Assembly: GCF_026151205.1 (NCBI RefSeq)
Contig: NC_087076.1
Coordinates: forward strand, 4,487,902 to 4,551,901
Source of the DNA: Bolinopsis microptera
Lineage: Eukaryota; Ctenophora; Tentaculata; Lobata; Bolinopsidae
Direction: 5' to 3'
DNA length: 64,000 nt
In this document: one piece after another, positions 35,786 to 55,470 of the stretch
How positions within the stretch are numbered: position 1 is the first letter of the stretch
How the letters are laid out: each line of letters opens with the position of its first letter
Notes under the pieces: generated by a model
Databases searched by the model: none
The model's input: the letters and a program-made list of their open reading frames with translations, nothing else
Told to the model about the DNA's origin: nothing
Position numbers and translations under genes: made by a program

Positions 35786-36023
35786 ATGTGTTATTTAGTT
35801 ATCGGTTATATTTATATCTTATTGTGTCTAAATACGAGCAGTTTAGTGAGACCTCTAAAATCTTATCCTCGTAAATTCTACAATTATAAATATTGTAACG
35901 TACGTGCGACGCGCAAAATCCCCTACAAAATCCCCTACAAAATTCAGGGAAACGTCTTCTGCCCTCTGCCAGTCAAAAATACTGGCATTGAGAGCACGTT
36001 TCCTTGAATTTTGTAGTGGATTT

Positions 36024-36680
36024 GTAGTGCTTTTCACCCCTGTAGTGCTTTTATGTTCCGGGGTAGGTGGGACATGTTTTAGTTTAAAAATGGGTTCTGC
36101 CTGTCCCAAACCATCATAAAAATCAAGTTTCGACCTCTCAACCCACTCGGGCCACGCCCATCCCAAAATGACCGAAATCCAGCTAAATCCAGACTTTAAA
36201 ATCTTTACCCCTGTAGTGCTTTTATGTTCCGGGGTAGGTGGGACATGTTTTAGTTTAAAAATGGGTTCTGCCTGTCCCAAACCATCATAAAAATCAAGTT
36301 TCTACCTCTCAACCCACTCGGGCCACTCCCAGGGGCCACGCCCATCCCAAAATGACCTAAATCCAGCTAAATCCAGACTTTAAAATCTTTACCCCTGTAG
36401 TGCTTTTATGTTCCGGGGTAGGTGGGACATGTTTTAGTTTAAAAATGGGTTCTGCCTGTCCCAAACCATCATAAAAATCAAGTTTCGACCTCTCAACCCA
36501 CTCGGGCCACTCCCAGGGGCCACGCCCATCCCAAAATGACCGAAATCCAGCTAAATCCAGACTTTAAAATCTTTACCCCTGTAGTGCTTTTATGTTCCGG
36601 GGTAGGTGGGACATGTTTTAGTTTAAAAATGGGTTCTGCCTGTCCCAAACCATCATAAAAATCAAGTTTCGACCTCTTAA
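36024..36680 (+). repeat. E2 left array of 184-bp repeats
   Basis: Units starting gtagtgcttttatgttccgg at 36042, 36213, 36397 and 36581. The first is 171 bp because actcccaggggcc is missing; the others are 184 bp. Confidence 0.93.
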
Positions 36681-38967
36681 CCCACTCACATCCACAACCT
36701 TCCGAATGTAGGTACGGACTTCAAAAAACCGAAAAAAATATTTTGGCTCATAATGATTAGGGTAACATGAAACAAGAATAAAAGTAGTGATCAGGGTAGC
36801 AACTAGCATGAAACTTGAACAAAAGTAGTTTCCAGAAAAACTTTGAAAAATTTTGACTTAAAAAATTTTCAGTCCGAGTCATTCTCGATACGTACCTCTG
36901 AAAGCAGAGCTCCCGCTTCCGAGCTCGTATTGCGAAGGGGAGGCCTGCCTTCCGAGATCGCATTACAATGGGGAACCCTCGAGTCCAAAATCGTATATCG
37001 AACTTCGAAAACCGAAAAAAATATTTTCGGCTCAGAATGATCAGGGTAACATGAAACATGAACAAAAGTAGTTTCCAGAAAAACCTTGAAAAATTTTGAC
37101 TTAGGAAATTTTCAGTCTGAGTCATTCTCGATACGGTTCGATACGTACCTCTGGTAGCAGAGCTCCCGCTTCCGAGCTCGTATTGCGAAGGGGAGGCCTG
37201 CCTTCCGAGATCGCATTACAATGGGGAACCCTCGAGTCCAAAATCTTATATCGAACTTCGAAAACCGAAAAAAATATTTTCGGCTCAGAATGATCAGGGT
37301 AACATGAAACATGAACAAAAGTAGTTTCCAGAAAAACTTTGAAAATTTTTGACTTGAGTTCAAAATCGTATATCGAAGGGTAGGTGCGGACTTCGAAAAC
37401 CGAAAAAAATATTTTCGGCTCGAGGGTTCCCCTTTGTAATGCGCTCTTGGAAGGCAGGCCTCCCCTTCGCAATACGAGCTCGGAAGCGGGAGCTCTGCTT
37501 TCAGAGGTACGTATCGAGAATGACTCGGACCGAACATTTTCTAAGTCAAAATTTTTCAAAGTTTTTCTGGAAACTGCTTTTGTTCATGTTTCATGCTACC
37601 CTGATCACTATGAGCCAAAAATATTTTTTTCGGTTTTCGAAGTCCGCACCTACCCTTTCGGAAAATATACGATTTTGGACTCGAGGGTCCCCTTTGTAAT
37701 GCGATCTCGGAAGGCAGGCCTCCCCTTCGCAATTATACGAGCTTGCAAGCGGGAGCTCTGCTTTTAGAGGTACGTATCGAGAATGACTCGGACCGAAAAT
37801 TTCCTAAGTCAACATTTTTCAAGGTTTTTCTGGAAACTACTTTTGTTCATGTTTCATGTTACCCTGATCATTCTGAGCCGAAAATATTATTTTCGGTTTT
37901 CGAAGTTCGATATACGATTTTGGACTCGAGGGTTCCCCATTGTAATGCGATCTCGGAAGGCAGGCCTCCCCTTCGCAATACGAGCTCGGAAGCGGGAGCT
38001 CTGCTTTCAGAGGTACGTATCGAGAATGACTCGGACTGAAAATTTTCTAAGTCAAAATTTTTCAAAGTTTTTCTGGAAACTACTTTTGTTCATGTTTCAT
38101 GCTACCCTGATCATTCTGAGCCGAAAATACAGGGTGGCCCAAAAGTCAGTGGGCATACGTTGGCCTTAATAGCTTAGTCACTGAGTGCCCAATTGTAATA
38201 ATTCTTTCTGGTACCTATGACTTACTACTACCACTGGTTCGAGGAATTTGTCAAATCGATAAATATTTTAGTTATTTTTTTTCGGATGAAGGTTCATTTT
38301 TGCATTTATTTGATAGTTTGGATAGTCGAATCGAGCTAAATTTTGTTGAATTGTGTTTGGCCATTCAAATTACGTTTGTCCTGAAAAAAAAATTAGAACT
38401 GCTCCTCAGATGACAGAGATATGAAGCATAACGAGTTTATTCATTACGTGTGATCAGGTGATTGGTTTACCTAATCACGTGATTAGGTGACCCCGTTAAC
38501 TACTCCGTTAAACATTATGGGAATTGTTAAGGGTGCCCAATTAAGGTGTCGTGTCACGGTGTTACATAATCACCCAGTCAATGTTGTTAACGAGATACAG
38601 AAAATGCTTGATAACTTTTTCATTTCTAATCCGTTTTGTCTCATGTTTTCGGATCATATGCAACATTTAATAATCTACCGTCTCTGAAAAAAAAATAGGC
38701 GTTCAGCATGTTCAGAGAAAACAATATAATAGGTGTTTTAATATCGAATGGGCGTGGTCTAAAATATTCGAATTTTCAAATATTTACGACAGAATCCTCG
38801 AACCAGTAAGAACAGTATGCCATCTGCAAAGTAACAGCTCTCAAATGTAAAACACAGCGGAGCTATTAAGGCCAACGTATGCCCACTGACTTTTGACTTT
38901 TGTATATTTTTCGGTTTTTTGAAGTCCGTACCTACATTCGGAAGGTTGTGGATGTGAGTGGGTTGAG
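36681..38967. repeat. Palindromic core of E2
   Basis: Outer edges (36681-36745 and 38903-38967) are inverted copies of each other, containing cacatccacaaccttccgaa. Inside, a module of about 240-260 bp (ccgaaaaaaatattttcggc, catgaaacatgaacaaaagt, gagctcccgcttccgagctc) is repeated forward from about 36715 to 37380 and in reverse from about 37385 to 38130. Frames read here are by-products of the inverted modules. Confidence 0.88.
38129..38906 (+). mobile_element. Mariner-like MITE, copy B, with 35-bp TIRs
   Basis: Perfect 35-bp inverted repeats at 38140-38174 and 38861-38895, containing gggcatacgttggccttaat. The left tip cagggtggccc resembles mariner/Tc1 ends; the right tip is altered. It interrupts a ccgaaaata/tattttcgg motif of the E2 core, consistent with insertion at TA. 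A 20-bp perfect palindrome centred on cacgtg lies at 38469-38488. No coding frame. Related copies lie at 31389, 51726 and 62903. Confidence 0.8.
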
Positions 38968-40230
38968 AGGTCGAAACTTGATTTTTATGATGGTTTGTGA
39001 CAGGTAGAACCAATTTTTAAACTAAAACATGTCCCACCTACCCCGGAACATAAAAGCACTTCAGGGGTAAAGATTTTAAAGTCTGGATTTTAGCTGGATT
39101 TCGGTAATTTTGGGATGGGCGTGGCCACTGGGAGTGGCCTGAGTGGGTTGAGAGGTCGAAACTTGATTTTTATGATGGTTTGGGACAGGTAGAACCCATT
39201 TTAAAACTAAAACATGTCCCACCTACCCCGGAACATAAAAGCACTACAGGGGTAAAGATTTTAAAGTCTGGATTTAGCTGGATTTCGGTAATTTCGGGAT
39301 GGGCGTGGCCCCTAGGAGTGGCCTGAGTGGGTTGAGAGGTCGAAACTTGATTTTTATGATGGTTTGGGACAGGTAGAACCCATTTTAAAACTAAAACAGG
39401 TCCCACCTACCCCGGAACATAAAAGCACTACAGGGGTAAAGATTTTAAAGTCTGGATTTTAGCTGGATTTCGGTAATTTTGGGATGGGCGTGGCCCCTGG
39501 GAGTGGCCTGAGTGGGTTGAGAGGTCGAAACTTGATTTTTATGATGGTTTGGGATAGGTAGAACCCATTTTAAAACTAAAACATGTCCCACCTACCCCGG
39601 AACATAAAAGCACTACAGGGGTAAAGATTTTAAAGTCTGGATTTTAGCTGGATTTCGGTAATTTTGGGATGGGCGTGGCCCCTGGGATTGGCCTGAGTGG
39701 GTTGAGAGGTCGAAACTTGATTTTTATGATGGTTTGGGACAGGTAGAACCCATTTTTAAACTAAAACATGTCCCACCTACCCCGGAACATAAAAGCACTA
39801 CAGGGGTAAAGATTTTAAAGTCTGGATTTAGCTAGATTTCGGTAATTTTGGGATGGGCGTGGCCCCTGGGAGTGGCCTGAGTGGGTTGAGAGGTCGAAAC
39901 TTGATTTTTATGATGGTTTGGGACAGGTAGAACCCATTTTAAAACTAAAACAGGTCCCACCTACCCCGGAACATAAAAGCACTACAGGGGTAAAGATTTT
40001 AAAGTCTGGATTTTAGCTGGATTTCGGTAATTTTGGGATTGGCATGGCCTCTGGGAGTGGCTTGAGTGGTTCAAGAGCTTGGTCTTTGTGATGGTTAGGG
40101 ATATGTACTACCTATTTACCCACCAAACATGTTTCAAATACTCAGCAACACAAATCCCCTCAGGGGTCAAGATTCTCATTCTGGATTTTCAGGGATTTGT
40201 CACAGATTTCAAGCTATTTGGGATGGGTGG
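38950..40230 (-). repeat. E2 right array of 184-bp repeats, inverted
   Basis: About 6-7 units in reverse orientation, recognised by ataaaagcactacaggggta and gttgagaggtcgaaacttga. The last unit grades into the right subterminal unique stretch. Confidence 0.93.
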
Positions 40231-40552
40231 CCTGACTGGGGTGGATGTGTTACTTAGATTTTCATATCTTATAAGTTTCTATAAATGTATAAGTACGAGC
40301 AGTTTATTGAGACTTCTGACTTCTACCGTCGTAGATTCTACAATGATAAATATTGTAACGTACGTTCGGCGCGCAAAATCCACTACAAAATCCACTACAA
40401 AATTCAGGGAAACGTCTTCTGCTGGCATTAATCTAGCGCGCGAGTACGATATTTGTTGACTGTCTCGCGCGTTTCCCAAATCACAGTCGATCAGCTAGAT
40501 CATATATTCATTAAGACCAAGAGGGAATGCTGTCCCGCCAAGCGTCTCTACA

Positions 40553-41045
40553 TTAATCCTCCAGGAGAAGTAAATCATTTTTGACATCGGTGGACATGTC
40601 AGAATCAACATAATCTACAATCTGCATGGAAGCATCTGAGAAGACGTGACCAGGGATATTAAAATGTTCATATAAAAATGTGGATGATTTGGCTTTGACA
40701 CAATTTCTGTGGCCATTGACTCTTTTATGAAGTGGTTGAGTTGTTTCTCCAACATATTGTTTTTTACAGGTAGAACAGGTAATAACATAAATAACATTAT
40801 TAGTTTACAATTAAATATAAAATTTGTATGTCCAAAGATAAAATCATTATTAAAAGTACTGCTCCTAAATGTATTTACAGGATTAAAACTGTTGCAAGTG
40901 AGACAACCTCTACCATTGCAACATCTAAAAGTGCTAGAAAAGACATTTCTAGGGGTTACCCATTTATTTGAGGATTTTGAGAAAAATTTACCATTACGTT
41001 TAAGTCAAGAAGGTAACATCATCCCTTTCGGCGTTTCCGCCTAGA
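40553..41045 (-). pseudogene. Penelope-like element remnant, GIY-YIG C-terminal region
   Basis: On the minus strand the region reads CCNGRGCLTC (about 40930-40900) and FIFGHTNFIFNCK. After a one-base frame change it reads NNVIYVITCSTCKKQYVGET, followed by HKRVNGHRN, LYEHFNIPGHVF and IVDYV, with a stop at 40553-40555. The VIY.ITC..C..QYVGET...L..R.NGHR series is the GIY-YIG endonuclease of Penelope-like retroelements. The reverse transcriptase is absent and the frame is broken, so this is a 5'-truncated dead copy. It lies about 130 bp beyond element E2. Confidence 0.8.
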
Positions 41046-42689
41046 CCCAACGACTCGAGATAGGCCAAGGACAACGGGTCGGACATCAACCTATTGTCAT
41101 GGGGCTGCCATGATTGGGCGGGCGTTAGATGTCATGAACCTAAATAGTTCTCCCACCGACGCAGTGTAGCCTGGCGAGATTCTTCGCGACCATAAAAATC
41201 TCTTAGAACCAGATCTTGCACTGCCGCTGTTTCTCGTACCGTAGCATGGCGGACAGCTCACGCCAGAAAATGAAATAAACAGGTAAATACAGGATAAATC
41301 AGGAGATGTATGTACAACAACAAGACTTCAAGGAGGGCGCCCAAGAAAACAAAGATCAACCAAATCTCGGAACCAATGGCCGGGAGGGATATAAATGTAA
41401 TTATAGAGCAATATCAAGAAAAGCTATCAATTATGTATCCAACGGGGCGGAAGAACCGACCACCAGTATATATTCACCCAGAATTTCAAATTCCATATAA
41501 TGTGACAGAATTTACATAATTTCCCAATATAACCAAGTGCATGTATTTGCTAACTTTTCAAAACAACATATTTTAGGGCTATGATTGGCAGAAGAACCAT
41601 CAAATAATGAGTTGAAAGGGTTTTGAGGACATCTCACAGTAGAAAAGAGGTCTCGTATTCTGAGTGTGACAAAGTTTACGAAATATTGCCTTAAAGCCGT
41701 TCGATCCGTGCCCTTTAACCGATGTTGTATCATAATTGTTAGATTGACCTAATCTACTATATTTCCGACCAAGGAATGATAATTGGGCAGCTATAGTAAA
41801 CAATGTCACAAAAATGTGACTTTTTTTACATAATAGTGCCTAAAAGCAATACATTTTCTTTCTGAGCAGTGCATATGGGAGTATGGGTCACGTGGCTAAT
41901 GTTCAGAACTTATGAACACGCTAGATTAATAGATGCTAAAATTAAGCCACTATCGTCGAAAACGCTATTTTAGAAATTTACCAATTTCCTCAAATTTCAA
42001 TGAACGTGTCCATGTATTGTTTTGATGTTTTGGTTGATTTCTCAGTTTTCTATACCGGGTTTTTATAGCGTGCATTTTTAGCCTCCCCAAAGTGCCCAGA
42101 ATAGAGAGGTTTTACTGTATAATACGACTTACGGAATGAATAAAGGTCAGGCTGCATTCAGTACGGGTTTTAAGGTTTTAAACAGTATAATATTATGTAC
42201 TTGATTTTGATACAGTATTATAATTTATCAGGCAAGTTATCATGTAACATAAGCTAATACTGCCCTATTTACCTTAGCAGCTCAGCTACCTGCCGTAACA
42301 GCTCACCTCGGAACTGGTAGTTCCACTGGAGAGCCTTTAAGTACTGGTGGGATTTATACTGCTCACTGGAGAGCCTCTCAGCTGTATTGGTGGGATTTAT
42401 ACCGCTCAGCCCTAACCAAACATTTTAATAGTTAGTTGTTCTTATATTTGCCATAATAGGATGAAATATATACAATTCATATTTTGGGCGTTTTTAACCA
42501 CTTGTTGTAATGTTTTTAATTATTTAATATCTTAACTTAACTAAATTTTTATTCAGATCGAATTAACAAATAATATTTGATAATTTATTTGATAGTTTAG
42601 TCTGATATTGATATTGACTATATTGATATTGTTATTATTGAATGAAGTTAACTCCAGACGTACATAATATTACTTCTTTTAACAAAGGG
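41046..42689. other. Unclassified non-coding sequence
   Basis: No gene supported. The first 250 bp are GC-richer than their surroundings and may be more of the Penelope-like copy or its flank. A short tandem phrase (gctcactggagagcctYt) repeats near 42303-42370. Confidence 0.4.
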
Positions 42690-42988
42690 ACTTGGAGTAT
42701 AAACGACCAAGTTAGCATACATTTTCAACCAACCAAGAATTCTGGAGGCAAAGGTGGGTGCGTAAACTTTATGGTCTGTACTCTCCGATCCTGTATCACC
42801 CAGGATTCTTTTCGACGTTTTTGGTAAAAGGTATATACCTTCTAGTCAATCTCTTGCTACTCCAAGTCCCCCAAGATTTCTAAACTAAAGTTCGTCCTAG
42901 TTATATTATATTATATAAAATATATTTTTTGTTTGCTGTAACTGATACTAAATAAAATTGTTGTTTTCCTGAAATTGTTGTTTTCCTG
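42690..42988 (-). repeat. Dispersed repeat, copy 2
   Basis: Reverse-oriented homologue of 10371-10665. The doubled gaaattgttgttttcct end and the ggcaaaggtgggtgcgtaaa block are shared. Confidence 0.65.
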
Positions 42989-43327
42989 TGTTCGATAGGA
43001 TTATAGGAGAAGAACGCACACGGACCTAGATGAGTCACCAATAATAATTGAAAATAAACACAATTTAATAAAAGATAAACTTAAGAAATATTATCGAATA
43101 CTATATTACCCAGCGATCACCGACTCAGTTATTAGTCCGAGACGAAAGGGAAACTCGTTAGCTTTTTGTGTTAAAAGCGATTTCTCGACTGTTATCACCT
43201 CTCTAGATAATGCTTAAAACATTTGGCCACTATTGCATTTTTGTAATAAATGCAATAGGGACGTTTTCGGCTCCATCCTTTTTCAGGGTTCCGCAGTCAC
43301 TCGAATTTTTGTATTTCAACCAAGGAA

Positions 43328-44034
43328 GGGGGGGGGGGGGGGGGGGCCAACCATATTAAAGTATATTAAAGTATATCCCCGGGTCAAAATCGGAAAAAAG
43401 CCTACATTTTAATATACTTTAATATACCTACAATTAGAAGATTTCTATTCTTCGTTAAGATTTACATGATGAACTATATTTTTCACTCAGATTCGCAAGA
43501 TAAGCCTGTTTTAGGACTAGTACATGAATTTCCATCCAGATTGGTCAAAAATTGGCTGAGCTATGAGCTTAAAAAAATATGCCCATATTTGGGCATACGC
43601 TTTTGCCCAAATTCGATTTTGCCCAAATTCGATAAAATTTCAATATTTTTTAATGAGACTAACTCTATGTGAAATATATAACTCAGTGTTTGTTGAATAT
43701 AGTGGATACTAAGTAAAAAGACCTCCATGAACAAAATTTGGAAAATTGCACATAATATCTCGGTTCGGAATGCTAGCCAAAATGACTTTATTAAAATTGA
43801 AATAACTCCATCAGTTTTCAATATTTTTTCAAGAACTTTTTGGAATCGATTAAGAATTGCATTTCAAGCTTATTTTAAGCAACAATTTTTGATGTAGGCC
43901 TCCAAGGAGATAGGGATATATTAAAGTATATTAAAGTATATTAAAGTATATTAAAGTATATCCCCGGGTCAAAATCGGGAAAAATCCTACATTTTAATAT
44001 ACTTTAATATGGTTGGCCCCCCCCCCCCCCCCCC
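43328..44034. mobile_element. Non-autonomous element with G-run TIRs, copy 2
   Basis: 19 G at the left, 18 C at the right, with the same ccaaccatattaaagtatat TIR as copy 1. A 6-bp TSD aaggaa lies at 43322-43327 and 44035-44040. The interior is nearly identical to copy 1, apart from extra attaaagtat repeats near 43920-43960. Confidence 0.88.
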
Positions 44035-44227
44035 AAGGAACGTCGTAGAGACTATTCCGATACACCAAAATGTGCCTAATAGCCATATTTATCTACATTT
44101 TAAGGAGCAATATATACTTTAATATACTTATTTTCGGAAATGTGGCCGAAAAACGGATTTTTGCCGAGGGAACAATGACAATACTCACAAATGGGCTATT
44201 GGACTGTTAACTAGAAAGGTCCTAAAC

Positions 44228-44275
44228 ATTGTATTTCTAACATTGTGTCTATTTCTTTGTAACCTGATTGAATAA
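44228..44275 (+). pseudogene. C-terminal remnant of an MFS paralogue
   Basis: The frame reads IVFLTLCLFLCNLIE then stop. This matches the last residues of the gene ending at 54400 (VFLTLGLFLCNLVK stop). The following sequence also matches the 3' flank of that gene, so this is the tail of an older duplicate whose upstream exons are not in place. Confidence 0.75.
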
Positions 44276-45270
44276 GTTCGGAGAACTTGTCGGGGTAGAT
44301 GTGTCTATTTCAATTTTCATCCGATAATCAATTTTAAAAAGATATTATACGCATTATATTTCATTGGATTTTAATTCCAGGACGAATTATTATTTAGCAT
44401 GATTACTATTACATCATAAGACTTGATTTTAAAGACTCCGAATCTACTCGTTTTCATTATCAGCACATTCTAAAATCAAGACTTTTTTTTGGAATGTAAT
44501 AATGATTATAAAAACGTGGTTCTAATTCATGGCTGAATATTTGCTCAAAATAATTTTCACCATAGATCCAGTCTAATCAATTTTTGAGGTGATTTTTAAG
44601 ACTATGGAAACTCATTTCTGCAGAGAAACGCCTGATACGAATTGATTCACAGATAATTCAATGATTTCATTATTTGCTCAAACATTATTCCTAATTCATG
44701 GCAGAATAATTGCTCAAAATATTTTTCACCATGGATCCAGTCTGATCAATTTTTGAGGTGATTTTTGGGACTATGGAAATTGAAACTCATTTCTGTAGAA
44801 AAACGCCTGATACGAATTTATTCACAGATAATCCCATGATTTCCACAAACATTATTCCTAACTGTAAACACCCAAAATCCAAATCATCTCAACTGTAAGT
44901 GTAAACAGTGCTCTTTCGCTTCGCCAAGAATTATTCTTTAAAACCGTTAAATTGTACAGTGTACAGCAATATTGTACAATAAAGCAATGTTAGAACAAAG
45001 CATTAAAACGATTTCACTGGTTACAAATTAGCATAATTATAAAAATATAAAAAGATAAAGGTAGGTAAAAACCCCTCTATCTTCAACGTTCTTCTCAGGA
45101 CTCAGGGAACTCAGATGGAAAACCGCAAAAGGCTTAATCTGCGTTTTAGTAGTGATCCAGATTCCAGACTTCAGATTCCGGTACAACAGGATTGAGGATA
45201 GTGATAACAGCAGCCTTGTAGATGCGGATCTTGGTTGGTATTTTTATAGTTTTGTTGTTCCATGTCTTCC
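44240..45270. repeat. Duplicated 3' flank D1 of the MFS genes
   Basis: About 1 kb, similar to 54601-55470. Shared blocks are ttcggagaacttgtcggggt, catggatccagtctgatcaa, gtgctctttcgcttcgccaa and gatagtgataacagcagcct. D1 contains an additional internal duplication (44521-44660 vs 44700-44840). Confidence 0.8.
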
Positions 45271-46412
<1,142 letters not shown>

Positions 46413-46567
46413 ATTAAACGTTGTCTGTTAATAATTATGTCCGTTCATTTGATGTCCTGCAAATAAGGTCCGGTAAGGTACATTCGATCCGCGCCCCTTT
46501 TGTGTTCGTAAAATAGTTAAAATAGTTAAAAACTTGCAGTGATTGTAGCAAGATTCTCTTATTCAGC

Positions 46568-54400
<7,833 letters not shown>

Positions 54401-54600
54401 ATTTGGAGAACTTGTCGGGGTAAACGTTTCTTAGACACTGTTTTAAAGAATTTGACTTTATTTCATCCGATAATCAATCTTAAAAGATATAATACACACT
54501 AGTTTTATATATTTCATTGGATTCCAGGATAAATTATTATTTAGCATGATTACAACACACATAACTCCGACATGCGCAAGAATTATATTTTCGGCTTGGT

Positions 54601-55470
54601 GAATTTTTAACATTGGGTAAATTTCTTTGTAACATGATTAAATAAGTTCGGAGAACTTTTCGTGGTAGATGTGTCTATTTCATCCGATAATCAATCTTAA
54701 AAAGATATTACACACATTATTTCATTGGATTTTAAATCCAGGATAAATTATTATTTAGCATGATTACTATTGCATCACAAGACTTGATTTTAGAGACTCC
54801 GAATCTACTCGTTTTCATTATCAGCACACTCAAATAAATGAAGGAAAAATGAAAATGAAGACATTTTTTTGGAATGAAATAATGATTATTGAAACTTGGT
54901 TCTAATTCATGGCAGAATAATTGCTCAAAATATTTTTCACCATGGATCCAGTCTGATCAATTTTTGAGGTGATTTTTGGGATTATGGAAATTGAAACTCG
55001 TTTCTGTAGAAAAACGCCTGATACGAATTTATTCACAGATAATCCCATGATTTCCACAAACATTATTCCTAACTGTAAACACCCAAATCATCTCAACTGT
55101 AAGTGTAAACAGTGCTCTTTCGCTTCGCCAAGAATTATTCTTTAAAACCGTTAAATTGTACAGTGTACAGCAATATTGTACAATAAAGCAATGTTAGAAC
55201 AAAGCATTAAAACAATTTCACTGGTTACAAATTAGCATAATTATAAAAAGATAAAGGTAGGTAAAACCCCTTTATCTTCAATGTTCTTCTCAGGACTCAG
55301 GGAACTCAGATAGCAAAACGTTTAATCTGCATTTTAGTAGTGATCCAGATTCCAGACGTCTTCAGATTCCAGTATAACAGGATAGAGGATAGTGATAACA
55401 GCAGCCTTGTAGATGCGGATATTGGTTGGTATTTTTATAGTTTTGTTGTTCCATGTATTCCAGAACTGGT
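54601..55470. repeat. Duplicated 3' flank D2, including a C-terminal MFS remnant
   Basis: 54601-54645 reads EFLTLGKFLCNMIK then stop, a second copy of the MFS tail just 200 bp after the functional one. The following sequence parallels D1 up to the block near 55460. The 70-codon frame at 55340-55552 overlaps this duplicated block and has no recognised domain. Confidence 0.75.

Larger units (their letters stand above)
30009..35961. mobile_element. Fold-back hAT-like element E1, about 6 kb
   Basis: Flanked by an 8-bp TSD ccctctgc (30001-30008, 35962-35969). The left end gagagcacgtttccttga and the right end (complement cagaagacgtttccctga) are imperfect TIRs. Each is followed by two copies of ttttgtaggggattt. 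The body is made of 184-bp tandem repeats, about 7 in forward orientation on the left (30061-31389) and about 20 in reverse on the right (32037-35785), on either side of a decayed mariner-like MITE. A right subterminal unique stretch (35786-35920) matches element E2. No transposase frame is present, so the element is non-autonomous. The 8-bp TSD suggests mobilisation by a hAT-type transposase; this is inference. Confidence 0.85.
35990..40421. mobile_element. Fold-back hAT-like element E2, 4.4 kb
   Basis: Flanked by an 8-bp TSD ctggcatt (35982-35989, 40422-40429). It has the same ends as E1 (left gagagcacgtttccttga, right complement cagaagacgtttccctga), but the terminal boxes read gtagtggattt rather than gtaggggattt. 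The arms are 184-bp repeats in opposite orientation around a palindromic core. The right subterminal stretch (40231-40375) is homologous to that of E1, including attgtaacgtacgt. Its centre is further enlarged by a mariner-like MITE. No coding frame is present. It begins 20 bp past the end of E1. Confidence 0.87.

Noticed and set aside
36618-38169. Frames of about 120-145 codons in both orientations in the E2 core
   Set aside because: They are translations of inverted repeat modules, mirrored on both strands, with no domain.
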